Part shown: piece by piece, positions 37,534 through 50,432 of the stretch
How the letters are laid out: every line of letters starts with the position of its first letter
Numbering within the stretch: position 1 is the first letter of the stretch
Assembly (NCBI GenBank): GCA_029207755.1
Contig: JARCOQ010000016.1
Location: forward strand, 6,372,501 to 6,436,500
Source: Chamaea fasciata
Taxonomy: Eukaryota; Chordata; Aves; Passeriformes; Sylviidae
DNA: 64,000 nt
Direction of reading: 5' to 3'
Made by a program: the position numbers and the translations under genes
The notes under the pieces: generated by a model
Told to the model about the DNA's origin: nothing
The model's input: the letters and a program-made list of their open reading frames with translations, nothing else
Databases searched by the model: none

Positions 37534-40500
37534 CTAAGAAAGATGAGACAGACCTGTGAGATCCTGAGAGCCGCCTCTCCATCATCACAGAGATCAGGGA
37601 AGCCTCAGAGGAGAAGCATGACCACGACCGCGCCACTGTCATCTTATGGCTGCGCCACTGGAAACTGGGTAGCTGCAGTCTCGTTATCAGCTGTTGACAG
37701 AAAAAGATATGAGAGAAGAACCACTCCAGGGACAGCCCTCTTGTGCAGCACAAGACAATTACTGGAACCTCACATGTATGAAGCATTGAAGTAATGCACA
37801 TCTGTTTCAAAATCAATCTGTTTGCCTTTGAGAACATGCCTTGTTTTCAACAAACAACACACCATCTTGGGTTCTACTGGATCTTTTCATTTTTTTCCTA
37901 ACAAAGTAGAAGAAAAAGTAGGTTTGATATTATCTGCTTTGACTGAGAGATAGCACTCAGCAAGTAATTACAGCCACTACCTGCACATTGCTCTTGCCAG
38001 CAACCTATGTTGGAAGAGAAATGTCTTCTGAGGCAGGTGATTAGCACTTGTTTTGAGATGTGGACATGATTCTCAGTTAAACCAGAACAGCCTGAGCCCT
38101 CTTCTTCTCAGTTCTCTGTGCAGCACGCTGTGGTGATGCACAGTTATCCATGGGCTCCTGGAGAAGCTCTCCACATGAGCCCTTCAGCCCCAAGTCTGCT
38201 GCTGGGACACTGAGGGACAGCTGCTCCGAGGCTCACACCAAGCATCTCATCACACATCAACTGCTGGCCAAGCACTTGATCGATAACAAAATAAAAGCGG
38301 AATCACTCCTGTGATCAAGAGAGAGTTCACAATTTAAATACTATGAGTTTATCCAAGGCTGCACTAAGTATTTAAGGAGTGAGTAGGACATGAAATAAAA
38401 GTATTGCACACAAGAAGAAAACCCTCAAGCATGCAAGCAAGCAAGATCAAACCAAACATCTCCAGCTTAGTCAGGAACAGAAGCACTTTGTTTCTCTAAT
38501 GCTAGAAACAACACTGGAAAATGTATGAGTGCTTCCAAGGGGTCTTATTCATCATTATATTTGAATGAAAATAAATTAAAATGCTTTTAAATAAAATAGC
38601 ACTATTGTTAAGGTACTGTTTAGATAGATCCAAAAGGGAATACTTACAGAACACTTCTAGCATAAATCAAGTACAACCTGCACTGCCAGGTCACCAAATT
38701 GTATTTCTTGGGAAATGTCTGTAGGTATTCACAAGAATTCCAAAGCAGCTGTCTCCCTACCTCAAAATCCTTCTCTTTGAAAAAAGTATTTGTTTTAAAG
38801 CACTGGATGAATTAGAAACCTGTTTGAAGCTCCAGTTCAATTTGGAACCATTCACAGACCAATTCAATAATTTGGAACTGTGAAATAGTCTCTTCATTGC
38901 TGTATTCAGGTGGGAAGGCTTATCAAGAGGGCTTCACATCTACATTTGAAACTGGATAATTGCATTACAGGACACCACTACTTCCTTGGACCTGTTTTAA
39001 ATAATCAGTTAAGAAGGGCACCTGTGCCAAGAGTAACATCTCTGTTGATGGAACATGCCTGTGGGTCAGCCTGCAGCAGATCAGTCCTCAAAACAGAGCA
39101 GAGAGGATGGGTAATTCCTGGTAACCTCAATTTCTGCCTTAAGATTTATTACAGCTTGTTCAACAATATTCCTTTTTATGCATAGGGTAAATGTAAGTAC
39201 AGAACCCTCATTAACTTTGATATATGTGTTACAATAATTAAAATCACACTACAGAAACCTTGCTGCAAATATCCCTTTCTTTATCATAGAATTTTTGTCC
39301 TGATTAGAGTCAGAACAAAAGAAAAAAATGCAAACATAACATTAATTACCCTGAAACAGCAAAAATCTCACATTTGATTATTACAAAACATTTTGATAAG
39401 GCAATGGAGCAATCTTTTTTTTTTAATCTCCCAGTATTGTGACTTATTTCTATAAATGTTGAGTGGACCGACAAATGATGATTGATTTGACATTCACCAA
39501 GAAAAATGAGATATGTGCGAGGTTTCCTTCCCAAAATAATGAAATATATTTGAGATTCACGTCTCATGGAGAGCACAGACGTTCAGCCACACACAAAACT
39601 CTCGAGCTAGGTTAGAAAACAACTGTTTCAAAACATGAGAGAAGTTGAGCAAAGAGAGACAAATGGGCAATTTCCTTGGCCACTGCATGGAAATAACATC
39701 TTCATATGTTTCTATTTCAGCCTCAATACAAATGCGATGTTAATGTACCTAAAATTCAAATGCCAGGGATGTCTCTGAAAGCGAGGACAATCCTCAAAAT
39801 CCCTGAACTGTTACCATAGGTTTCCTTGCTATGGGAGGCGTGAAATTCAACTTGCTCACAACTCTCCACACCATGCCAAAGTACATTATTGAGATCCTTT
39901 CTTCCTCTCTTTGGGCAGATTGATAATTCTTCCAGAAACTGCACCAAATACAACATGAGCTGCTTCTATAAGGAAAAATCCAAAAGGAAAGTTCTATTTC
40001 TTATTGACAGAAGACAGGATTTGCAAGTAGGTGCTCAGAAGCAAAAGCCTTTAAAGCCAGACTTGTGCATTCTTCTTCCACCCTGATGACACCTATGGCT
40101 TTTCAGAAGTAATTGCTCACTCAATATGAGCATTAAAACCTAAAATAAAAGAGGCACAAAGTTCTCCATTCAACATAAGCTTGGGGAAGTGGCATTTAAA
40201 AAAATCTTTGCAAGTTCAAAGTAAACCTTTTAAGCCTTAAAGAGAAAAGTCATTTCTGTTTATCAGCCTATTAATGTTCCTTGTGCCACATCCCAGTGAA
40301 TGAGATGCCAACATCTTTCTGCTCTGAGCTGTTTGAGACTCTTCATATTTTGCTCTTCCCTTCTGTAATCCACTTTAATGCAATCTTAATGATAAAACTT
40401 CATTTTCCAGAATATTCTTTGAAAGACTGAGAACAATGAGGGCACACAGTGAATACTGAAGCTATAAGATACATTTTAATAATCTCCTTCAAAAATGACA

Positions 40501-40849
40501 AAAGCAGCCCGACAGCTTTCCCCCCACTCCCCAGTGATCCATAAAACATCATTTTATTCACTCCATCCTTATAGTAGCCAAGTTACCACCTCAGAGTTGC
40601 TAACAAATAAAAAAAAACACAAAAAAACCAGGGAAAGCGAACAGGATGCCAGAAGCAGTCTGCGTATGAACATGGGAGGAAAACAAGGGGTCCACAGTGA
40701 CAATTAGAGGAGCAGCACTGTCTGGGTCATGTTGTAGCTCAGGAGAAGATGAGACACGTGTACCTACCAGGGCCAGCTGTCAGGAGGGAGAGCACGTCAA
40801 AGAGAAAAGCAGAGTGTGATGGGAAAGGAACAGTGAGGGAGCACAGGGG

Positions 40850-40925
40850 GAGAACACGGTGACAGCGCCGTGGCACACGCGGGGCTGAGAAGAGAAACGC
40901 GCCGCAGCCATCAACATCCTCGTGT
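40850..40925. promoter_or_regulatory. Small CpG cluster
   Basis: About nine CpGs occur in 75 bases (AACACGGTGACAGCGCCGTG, CACACGCGGGG, AAACGCGCCGCAGCC, CCTCGTG) within CpG-poor surroundings, about 3.4 kb before the MAD1L1 exon in gene direction. It is too small for a classical CpG island. It may be a regulatory element or a remnant of a GC-rich repeat. Confidence 0.35.
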
Positions 40926-42561
40926 CAGAGTCCAAAAAAAGGGGGTTAATGCAGAAGCTAATGAGGCAAAAAGGAGCAGGGGAAATTGTTTTGTAGCAAG
41001 ACATTTGGATGAAGGAACACCCGTTCCTGAAACTTGACAACTCGCAGGCATCTCAATGAATCCACACGTACACACATAAACCACGCTGGAAACTGATAAA
41101 CAGAGGGCTGAACAAAAATGTTATTTTTCATTCCAGTTCCTCCCCCACAGGTTTTCTGAGCAAACACAAAGGCATAAGTAAAAACAGGGTAACTCCTGCA
41201 TGTCTTTTATTTTCCAGTGGATAGCAGCAGGACATCCCTGCCTGTGCTCTCCCTCAAGGATTCTTCCAACCTCCAATTTCTGACACAGACAACTTCCCCC
41301 CTCAGCCTCTGCCAAACCTGCCTCAGCACTATCCAGGACAGGAATTAAAAAAGAAAAAAAGAAGGAAGAAGATGAAAATGGTCTGACTTAAATAGGGACA
41401 GGACAGAGAATGAAAAGGTGAGGCTTGGCAAAACAGAAAAATAGCCATTGTATGTTAAAAAGGGAAAAAAAATTTGATCCATTACAAAATGCTATGGAAA
41501 AGACTGGTAAGAGGTCTGGGAACACAGCTACAGATGGAGCTGCCTAAACTAGTTTAGCATTTAAGGCAGATAAACTAGAAGAACCACCATCAAGGAGGAG
41601 AAGACTTTAGTGCTGCAAGTATTTCAGCTCAGAATTCAGTGGTTTGGGTGCGAACTTTTACTACAATAAGACTGGCAGCTCTTTCTGCTTCCTTTCTTCT
41701 TCACAGACAGAATTGTCACCCTCCCCTGCCCTCAAATCCTTCCCTGCCACTGGGACTGAGGGAGCTGTGGGGGCCAACAGGTCTGTGTTATCTATTTGCT
41801 CACTACATTCAGAAAGAGAAATGATACAAAATATGAACATCTTTAGTAGAAGTTATCACAGGGGCTATATTTTATTTAAAGCTTTAAGTGTGCCTCACAG
41901 AGAGCCATGTGAAATACTGCTGCACAAAATATTACATGAAATGGTCTACAGAGAGTTGGTGGGAAAACACGCTTTCTTCTTGTTATTTATTTCTCCCAAG
42001 TCTTCAGCAAATATCTGCAAACTTTCTCTTGGTTCACACCTTGTATTTTCTCAAAGATCTTTTGTGTAACTCACCAGCATCAGGCTTCCATAAATCACAA
42101 ATCATTCAAAAGTAAACAGATCATACATCATCTTGCCGCTAGACATACAAGGAAGATTCAAATCATATTGAATTTATAATGAGGGAGGAACATAAAGAGA
42201 ATTATTTTGCTAGTGCAGCCAGATGAAATGAGTAAGAAGCAGACAGACATTTGGAGCTTTATTGCTACACTGACAATGCTTTATCTGTGAGACAATATTT
42301 AATTTTATTCCCTAACCAACAGCGTAACTACCAGGCTCCGAAATGCAGTTCCACCAAAGTGAGCAGTTAGAGAAAAGAAATAACACACATTTTCTGCCCC
42401 AGCCCCAGTACAGTGGCCATAATTGACTGGCAGGAGTTAAGATTCACTAAAATAAATTCACATCAGGCACCCTGTGCTTCCTTCCATTACAGGGTCAACA
42501 TGCTGCAGCACCCGGGGCTGTGCTGACAGCAGTGACCCAAAGGAGCCCAGCCCAGGAACGT

Positions 42562-42668
42562 GGCCAAAATGCACAGACTCCACCTGAGCAGACATTTAAT
42601 CAGCCACCAAAATGCACAGGCCAAAATGCACAGACTCCACCTGAACAGACACTTAATCAGCCACTCAA
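42562..42668. repeat. Two-copy tandem duplication, period 57
   Basis: The segment beginning GGCCAAAATGCACAGACTCC at 42562 recurs at 42619, followed each time by ACCTGAGCAGACATTTAATC or a copy with two changes, and CAGCCAC. The second copy is incomplete at its 3' end. The 57-base period keeps a plus-strand frame open across both copies, which explains the repeated peptide there. Confidence 0.88.
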
Positions 42669-45600
42669 GATGAAAATCACTGTCACAGTTCCAAACATGC
42701 CTTCCACATCACCATCAAGAAGAGAATGAAAGCATTGTCTTAACAAATGAGGAACGTCGGTGGCTTGTTTTGGTTTTATGTGGAAACATCAGTAGTTTCA
42801 ACGTCTATCACTGAATTCTGGGATGAAAAATATTTCAAGGGGGAGATAACTACAGGCATAAATGTCCTTTTTCTAAGCTTCTAAACCTGAAGGCCAAAGC
42901 TTCTTCTAAAGGCATTTATTTGGCAAATAAAACTTCTGCTGGTATTTAAAAACCACTGAGCCCACACTGCTGGCTGTGCACTTACTGCACTTGAAAATGC
43001 TGCTGCCTTCAGTACAACTGGCTGCAGGAGAAATTATTCTGATATCTGAATAAACAAAGTGATTAATATTTGCTTTTGCAGCCAGATCTTTAAGGGCCTT
43101 TGGCATGTGCAGATTCTCGTGGCTCTCGTTCTGAATCAACAACAGGTCAGACATCAGTTACACCCTCAGCAAACAGGTTCCCTTTGCAGTGCTTGGAGAG
43201 AAGCAAATACTAAATGCTCTTAAAAAAATGCAAGTAATTAAAAAGCAGGAGCTAAAACCACGAGTCCTCTGTGATGATTAACACAGCATATAGCCAATAT
43301 AGCATGTGTCATCTCTCCCTGCATCATCAGTTGCATGTGGCATTTGGCAAGTATGGAGGACGGACTATTTTAAAAGGGCATTCACTGAAAAGGGTTTTCC
43401 ACTTCCATTCTGAGATAAGAACAAGTTTAAGGTGTCCTTCCTACACTGCAGAGAACAGAACACCCACAATTGCCCCCTGACCACAGACTGACCCACCACA
43501 CCAAGATATTCACTAAATTGTTCAAAACACATCACAGGGAGCTGGGAAGGGAGAATCTCCATTCCCATTATTTCATCAGGAGTTATGTTCATTTGGTCCG
43601 CTTTGCAGCTCCTAATTTCGGCTCTCCTAATAACCCTGGCTCATGAGGAAGGTCAGCCTGTGGATGACACTGTCAGTAAGGGAACACGTGGAGCTTCAGC
43701 ACCAGAAGATGCCAAATGTCTGCTCCCTTCTCTATCACCCCTCATCCAGATTTCAGCATCCAGCACAAGGCAGTAAAATACTGGAGAAAGGGAACTATGA
43801 AAGGAGGGAGGAAAACAAACAAGCCCCCAAAGAACAACCCCAAGGAAGAATTTTGAAAGGAAACCTTTTCTCCAGCCAGGATCCAAGCCCCCTCTCTGCA
43901 GCTGGCTTAATTTACATCATCTAATTCAAATTCTAAATGCTTCAAAGTGTTATTACACTTTTTTCGTTGGAAACAAAAATGACAATAACTGAAACAAAAC
44001 TCTCAATGAGAAAACCCAAAGACTGAAATAATTACTAATCAAAACAGAGGCCTGTACATGGACTGCTGAAGTCACTGGCCAACTCTACCCAGTAATTTCT
44101 CTTCGCGTCGGCTCTGATGAGTTTTGTATTTCTAACATTTCATCAATTTGAATCACTAAATTCAATTTGCATTCACAGATAAACAGAGAAGGAATAATAA
44201 ATACTCTCATCTGACCTTGAAGTGTGACACAGAAAATTGCCCTCGATGATTTCATTTCAGACTGAACCAGAATGAATAATGCAGTTGGCCCCACCAGTTA
44301 CCAATCTATAATCACACTTGTGGGCAGGAGGAACTCATGGCTGTGCCTAAATATGATGAAGAAAGTCAAAACTTCTCACTCTTTTTTGTACTAGTATTTT
44401 CTGCTGCTCCCTCACTACAGGGATTAAGTCCCTACCTCTGTCCTTCCCCACCACTCAGCCCCAAATTCACATCCCAAGGATTTCAGTTTGTTGAACATCA
44501 CAAGTGAAGGCATTGCACAGTTTCCTCAACCCAATCCAGTGTTATCTGTTTTATAAAGTGCACATAATAACTCTTCTTTCTCCCAGTAAGCTGTCAAGTC
44601 ACTGGGACAACTCTCCAGCACAGCCACACCACACAGGCAACTGGTAACATGAACACCATGAGTGACTAAGAATATTTCCAATTTCTCTTATACGCTCCAA
44701 CCAACACTTATCAAGAGAGTGGGAAAGTCATCTGGGAATAGCATGAGAGCTGAGGAGCTCTAAAGAATAAAGAACTGATAAAGAGGAATGAAAAAGAGGA
44801 AAATTTGCTTGAAGTGGTGAAAGAAATGAGTAGGAGAATGGTCCTGCTGAACCAACTTGTCAGCAAACAAATCTGCTGAAATTCTAGGCTCTTGACAGTT
44901 AGATAATGGCTTATCTTAATAAAATAAGAAGGGTCAAAGTGTTTGGATGAGAAAAACAAAACATTAAACCCTCCACTGCAATACAGCAAGTGAGTCCTCA
45001 CAGACTGGTGACTCATTACAGCTTTGTGAAGGTTCTGTGGATCTGTTTCAAATTACCTTTTCCAACGAGACCTCATTTCCAGTGTGCATTACAGTACTCC
45101 ACAGCGAAATGAGGATTGAAATGAGGATTGTATATTACTGCTCAGTCACTTTTTCTTTTTTTTTTAATATCTGAACCTAAGACTACCTGAACAAATTTAC
45201 AGAAACACAATTGTCCAAAGTACTTTTTTGCAGAACAATTCAGTGATGGACCCTCACCATAACTCTGACTAAAATCCAAAGCTGTGGCTCAGCATTTCAG
45301 GATCAGGCTTTTGTCAGTGAAAACCCCTCCGGCTTATGAGATGAAAACTTGTCTCAGTTTTCACTAGGGACTCAGAAAAGAATTCGTGGTGTTACTTGTT
45401 GACAACAAATAAACCCAAACAATTAAGTGCTACCCCCCAGCATTTACCCATGGGACACCGGCAGAGATAAAAGCAAAGGAATGACTGCAAAGTCACTCAG
45501 CTATCTGTGACAAGCACTCTGCCAGACTGCTGCTCTTGGCGTTTCTTTCTCACAAGCACCAATTTAACTCCATCTCGTATCTGCCTCCCACCTGCTTTGA

Positions 45601-46474
45601 CTCAGCTCATGTCAAAGCAGTCTACCAGGACCCAAGCCATATTAAGCACAGCGTTTAACAGACCTGCTAATCCTTAAATCCTCAATATGGATGCATTTTA
45701 AGTCTGCAAAGATCTTAAAATTTTCATGGCCAAATAACCGGACCTGTAACCATAGATTTTCCAAGTGTCACCATGTCTTTGGGGACAAACAACATGTCAT
45801 GGTAGCGTAGGATCTTTTCTACCATGCTCTAACAAGAAATCAGGATTCACTGCTAACTGCATCTGTTTTCTGCAGGATCTCTGCCTCATTTGCTTCAGAA
45901 TTTGGAAGATTAATGAAGCACAGAAATTGCTTGAAGAGAACGGTCTCACATTAGGGCAACTGAAAGTCTCCCCCCAAAAAAATCTGGTTCCAATTCTTGC
46001 CTCTGCCAGAGCTCCTGGTGATACCACGACTTTTTCAAAGCAGTCCTTGGTGCTGAGCTCCAGTGCTGGGCACTGACACTGCTGCTGAAATCAATAGCAG
46101 CTACTCAGGCCATATGAAGCCTTGGGTCAGTGCTTTGAAAGAAATCGTTCTAAATATTCCATACTGGCATCTCCAAAAATAAGGCTACACTTTCTCCTCG
46201 ATTTACATCTGATATAACAGAACTAGCATCAGAAATAACAAATAAATTATTAAAAATCTCTGTAGAAAAGCATTAATAGCTGCTCATTAAGTCAACATAG
46301 TCCACCATCTCTGCCAAGTAAAACAAGAATGCTGCATGCTATAGGAAAACAGACTAAGGAGGTGAGCCATGACTTGAATTTGGGATTTCCCACCCCCTGA
46401 GAGCTTCACCTTGTAACCCTGATCTTGGCTTTCAAGTACCTATTTTCCTCATGGGGAAAACAGCACTTAAAATA

Positions 46475-46510
46475 TTAAAAAACAAACAAACAAACAAAAA
46501 AAACCAAAAC
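46475..46510. repeat. (CAAA)n low-complexity tract
   Basis: Several CAAA units in a row are followed by an A run ending in CCAAAAC. Confidence 0.85.
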
Positions 46511-47664
46511 ATAAAAGCAAAACCATATATCTAAGAACCAGAATGAGGCAAAACAGCAGTGTTAGCTGAAGCTGCCCCAAAAACATTCACTGTGGGGTAA
46601 GCTTCATCCCAATTAAATTCTTTTACATTCTCATACACATCCATTTTGGGCATGTACATAAGCACAGGCAGACCCACGAAGCAGAGAAGAGCTGGTCTCC
46701 AGCCATCTGGTGTCACATAATGAGACTAAAGAAACTGGGATCTTTCCAAGCTCGACTGTCACACCAGGAATATCTGCCATTCCTCCTGCAGTGGCTGTGC
46801 AGCCTCTCTCTCTGCAAACCCAGGGAATTTGTAGAGCTGCTGTGTCTGGGCACCTGAGCAGAGGCAAAAGCTTCCTCAGACCCCATTCCCAAGCTGTATT
46901 TTTTTTCCCCATGAAGAGGTTATGCCCAAATCAGATTTACAGTGAAGTCCTGCTAACCCCATTCCGAAAACATCCTGTGGATGCTCGTTTTCCCTGTTCC
47001 ACTGAGAAATCCAGAGCACTATTTCAATCTTCCACTGGACTGCTGACATTATTAGGATTTACATGCAGGGCACAGAGACCCATCTTCCTCTAATTTTAAT
47101 CCCCCAAATTAGGTCAAAGAACCCATAAACCAAGACAAGGCAAGGGGAATAAAGCTGTCACCATGGAAGAACTGCCAGAACAACTGCATTTATAGCCTTG
47201 TTACATCAATTCTTCTGCATCGATATTTTTAAGTGTTTAATAAAATGATACTACATTCAATGCAATCTTTTTGTCATGAATACTTACAGAGAAACCAGTT
47301 AGGTGGACATGTAAATAGCGTTCTACAGCAGTTTCAGGTTTTAAAATCACTACATTCACAGACAAATCAGGTCCCTTATTTTGTGGCGAAGCTCTGACAA
47401 GGAAATTAATTTAAAGATGTGGCTACCAAGTAATTTTGTCTCTGCATCACTCATAAAAGAAATGCTTTGTTCAGTGTAATTAGATATCAGCCAGTTGGCA
47501 CCACAAGTCCTGCATCAACCAGCTCCACGTTGGAGGGGCAGGATGATAGTCCAGCATGGATTCAACAGGTGTAGGGAGAAGTTTGTGCCCTCAGCACTGT
47601 GGCACCTCAATTCATCACTGTCTTGGTTTAACCCCAGCAGAGCACGACATCAAATAGTTTGGAA

Positions 47665-47812
47665 TACCACAGAATCATGGGATGGCTTGGGTTGGAAGGG
47701 ACCTCAAAGATCATGTCATTCCAACCTTCCTGCCATCGGCAGGGACACTCTCCACTAGACCAGGCTGTCAGAACCCCATCCAGCCTGGCTTGAACACTTC
47801 CAGGGATAGAGT
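47665..47812 (-). mobile_element. CR1 LINE 3'-end fragment
   Basis: Read on the plus strand this is the reverse complement of a CR1 tail: CACAGAATCATGGGATGGC, TTGGGTTGGAAGGGACCTC, TTCCAACCTTCCTGCC, GGCAGGGACACTCTCCACTA, GACCAGGCTG and CATCCAGCCTGGCTTGAACA. It is 5'-truncated and non-coding, in the same orientation as MAD1L1. A short LTR-like sequence lies directly next to it at about 47630. Confidence 0.9.
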
Positions 47813-48234
47813 AACCATGCAGATACTTGGCAAGGCTAATTTATCTGTCACTTTCAAAAACTGTTCTTACCATGGCACTTTATTTAAAGCAAAGCATGAC
47901 AAGACAATGCCACTAATGTGTTTATTTCTGCAAACTCCTTTAGGAAGGAAAGAATAAAACCTTCCACGGGACTTCAGGTGGGCCAGCAAAACAAATAGAC
48001 AAGACAAAGTTGCCAAGACCAAAACTGAAACCCCAAGGCAGTAACTGGGGCACACAGCTGGCTCTCTCTGGAGCTGCCCACCAGCACCATTAGAGCTGGT
48101 TCCCCCCCAGCCCAGGTCCGCCACACTCAATAGAGGCACTTTGGCAGCCAATTGATGGGCTGTGCTCAGCACATCCTTCGATCGCCACCTGTCTTCCCTC
48201 ATCATCTCCCCTGCTGCCTCCATTGTACCTGATT

Positions 48235-48620
48235 AATGCAGCCCATTCCTCCTGGTTATTTCCTTATCGATCCACCATCCCCTGCGAGGGAAAAGGCGTC
48301 AATGCAGTTAAGGGCAGGTACCTGCTTGGAGACTTCAGCCTTCGGCTGCTCTCTGAGAGAGAGTTTTGTTCCCACTGGATAATAAGAACCTCTGGTTAAA
48401 GGAGCTTTTTGGTATTGGCAATGTCATAAAATGTTCCTTGTGTCCTACTTCAGTGGAGCTGACAAACTCCCCACTCGCTGTCACCGGACTAATGAGAAAA
48501 GAAGCACTTCTAAAGAGCTCTTTACTTTTGCATTGTAAAGGGAAAAGGAGAAAGTAAGATATTTCAATGATGTTCGTTCCAAAGCCCCATAAAGAGGAAA
48601 GAAAAAAGGGAACGTTTCTG
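48235..48620. promoter_or_regulatory. Candidate conserved or regulatory non-coding block
   Basis: Seen: about nine CpGs (TTATCGATCC, CCTGCGAGG, AAGGCGTC, GCCTTCGGC, CACTCGCTGTCACCGG, GTTCGTTCC) and words such as GGACTAATGAG and CTTTTGCATTGTAAAG. The block lacks repeat signatures. Inferred to be a possible enhancer; unverified. Confidence 0.28.
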
Positions 48621-50392
48621 CACAATCACTGTATCAAGCAAGCAGCTCACTTATTAATCTCTCCTTCCTCCAGTATTCACTGGCTCGGGGGCTTGAAAAG
48701 TTGACACTTGACTCGAAAAATGCCAACTCTAAGCAGTTTATTTCCTCTTGAACTTTAAGAGCTGACTGAGACAGAAATGACCTTTAAAAAGGCAGGGTTA
48801 GTTCTTGTATGAATTGATAGAAGGATTCTTTGCTTACACAGCACAGCAAGGTACTGAGCAAATCTCCTATACAAACTCCCCTCTCCCACCAGAGGCAAGA
48901 ACAACACCATGTTCCATCAGCCACAGGATCCACAGAGCTGGAGGATGTGGGACCTGGTGACCCAGCTTGTCTACAACAAGAGAAGAGCCTCATACAACCA
49001 TAAATCAATGACTTTATACATGCCCAGGACAGAGACTACACCAAGACTGACACCCTGGAGACACTCCATCTTCCATCACAAGGAAGCAGAGCAGGCACAA
49101 CCAAACTTAAACAGAGCCACCACCGCTTAGCTTGCACCTAAACCCCACCACAGACCAGCCACAGAGTCCTGCTGCCAGTGGGATACACAGCAAGATACCA
49201 GGACTGCTATTCTGGGATATCTCCCTGGTGGTTTTGAGTTTGCCTGCATCAATCTCTGCTGAAGTTGCTGAAAAAGAAACCAATCACTATGTGGCTCATT
49301 AATGGTCTTCGATAAGAGGCAGCTGGAAAATGCAAATCAATACCCAACAATAACTACTAATAATACTTGCCGCCACACCAGTAGCCGGACATGTAACTGG
49401 GCAGAATAGTCTTGTCTGAGGTCCATCACACAATTAATACCACCAGATGTCCAAAACAAGGCAATTGAAGGATTTCGTGGTAGCAGAGGACAACCCAGGA
49501 GTTTTGATAAAGGGAATTCACAAAGCAAATATCTGGGATGTTAACAGGGATGGGAATGCACTGGGGACAAATAAGTTTAGTCTGCCTGTGTGCAAATAAC
49601 AACACTTACTGGTACAGTATTTGAAGATACAAAGTGCCTGGCTGATGGGCACCTGCACATTAAACAAAGATATCCAAATGATATTTCATTTGTCCAGATA
49701 ATGTAAGAGTATTCACCTGTTTCTCATTCTGTAAGTCCACATGTAGCCATTTTGGTAACAGCAAAATATTAATGCAGAAGGTGAGCAAACTTTCCACTGT
49801 CAGGCAGAGAAACTCCTCAGAGGCAGGGTTGAAATTCTGCCTCTTTTTCTTTTTTTAAAATTTATTTTATTTCTAGCCCTAGTTTTCAACTGCTAAGCCA
49901 TGCTGACTGCAAGCAGTAAAGGACTGATGGAGTTCAGAAATCTCCAGTGAAGTATGAAGTATCACTTTGCCATCAGCAGCAACGAAATGCTTCCAATCTA
50001 CCATCAGCCCACTTAAGCAGAAGCAGACATCTTATAAAGACAACCCCATGGCTATTCTGTGCAGGATTGTCTTTTTCTCTGGAAGGGAAATACACATCAA
50101 ACTCAGCAAGGCAGAGAGAAGAAGTCAAGCCTTATATAGTCTAGGTTAACTTATTAATAATGAATCATTTTTGTCATTATTCCTAAGGTTTAGTATCAGG
50201 CACTTTGAAATGGGGAGAGGAGAGGGAGAGGGGTTTTTGCTCTCCAGTGCAACTGGAGGCATGACAGGGAACCACAGCCTCAGTGGGATATTGAGTGGAA
50301 ACTCTCAGATCAGAGCCTGGCATCTCCCTGCTGGCAGAGATTTAGAAAATTCCTGCACCTGAAATATATCTACAGTTATTTGTGCAGTGTAT

Positions 50393-50432
50393 AAATATAT
50401 ATATATACACACAGAGAGAGAGAGAGAGAGAC
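50393..50432. repeat. Composite AT/AC/AG microsatellite
   Basis: An (AT)n run passes through three AC units into about ten AG units without interruption. Three different dinucleotide repeats in direct succession make it a compound microsatellite. Confidence 0.92.

Noticed and set aside
37372..37837. Long open frames on both strands (140 and 150 codons) overlapping the MAD1L1 exon
   Set aside because: They are in other frames and run across both splice sites. The real frame is bounded by the acceptor at 37534 and the donor at 37388.
41544..41557. 14-base perfect palindrome CTAAACTAGTTTAG
   Set aside because: A palindrome this short is expected by chance in 64 kb and nothing around it suggests a site.
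43585..43776. Frame starting with a signal-peptide-like hydrophobic stretch
   Set aside because: Short, with no start context, no partner exon and no recognisable mature part; hydrophobic runs arise readily from T/C-rich sequence.
44498..44600. Stretch resembling the MIR tail (CAGTTTCCTCAA then CTGTTTTATAAAGTG)
   Set aside because: Only two short segments match and the upstream core is absent, so there is not enough to call an element.
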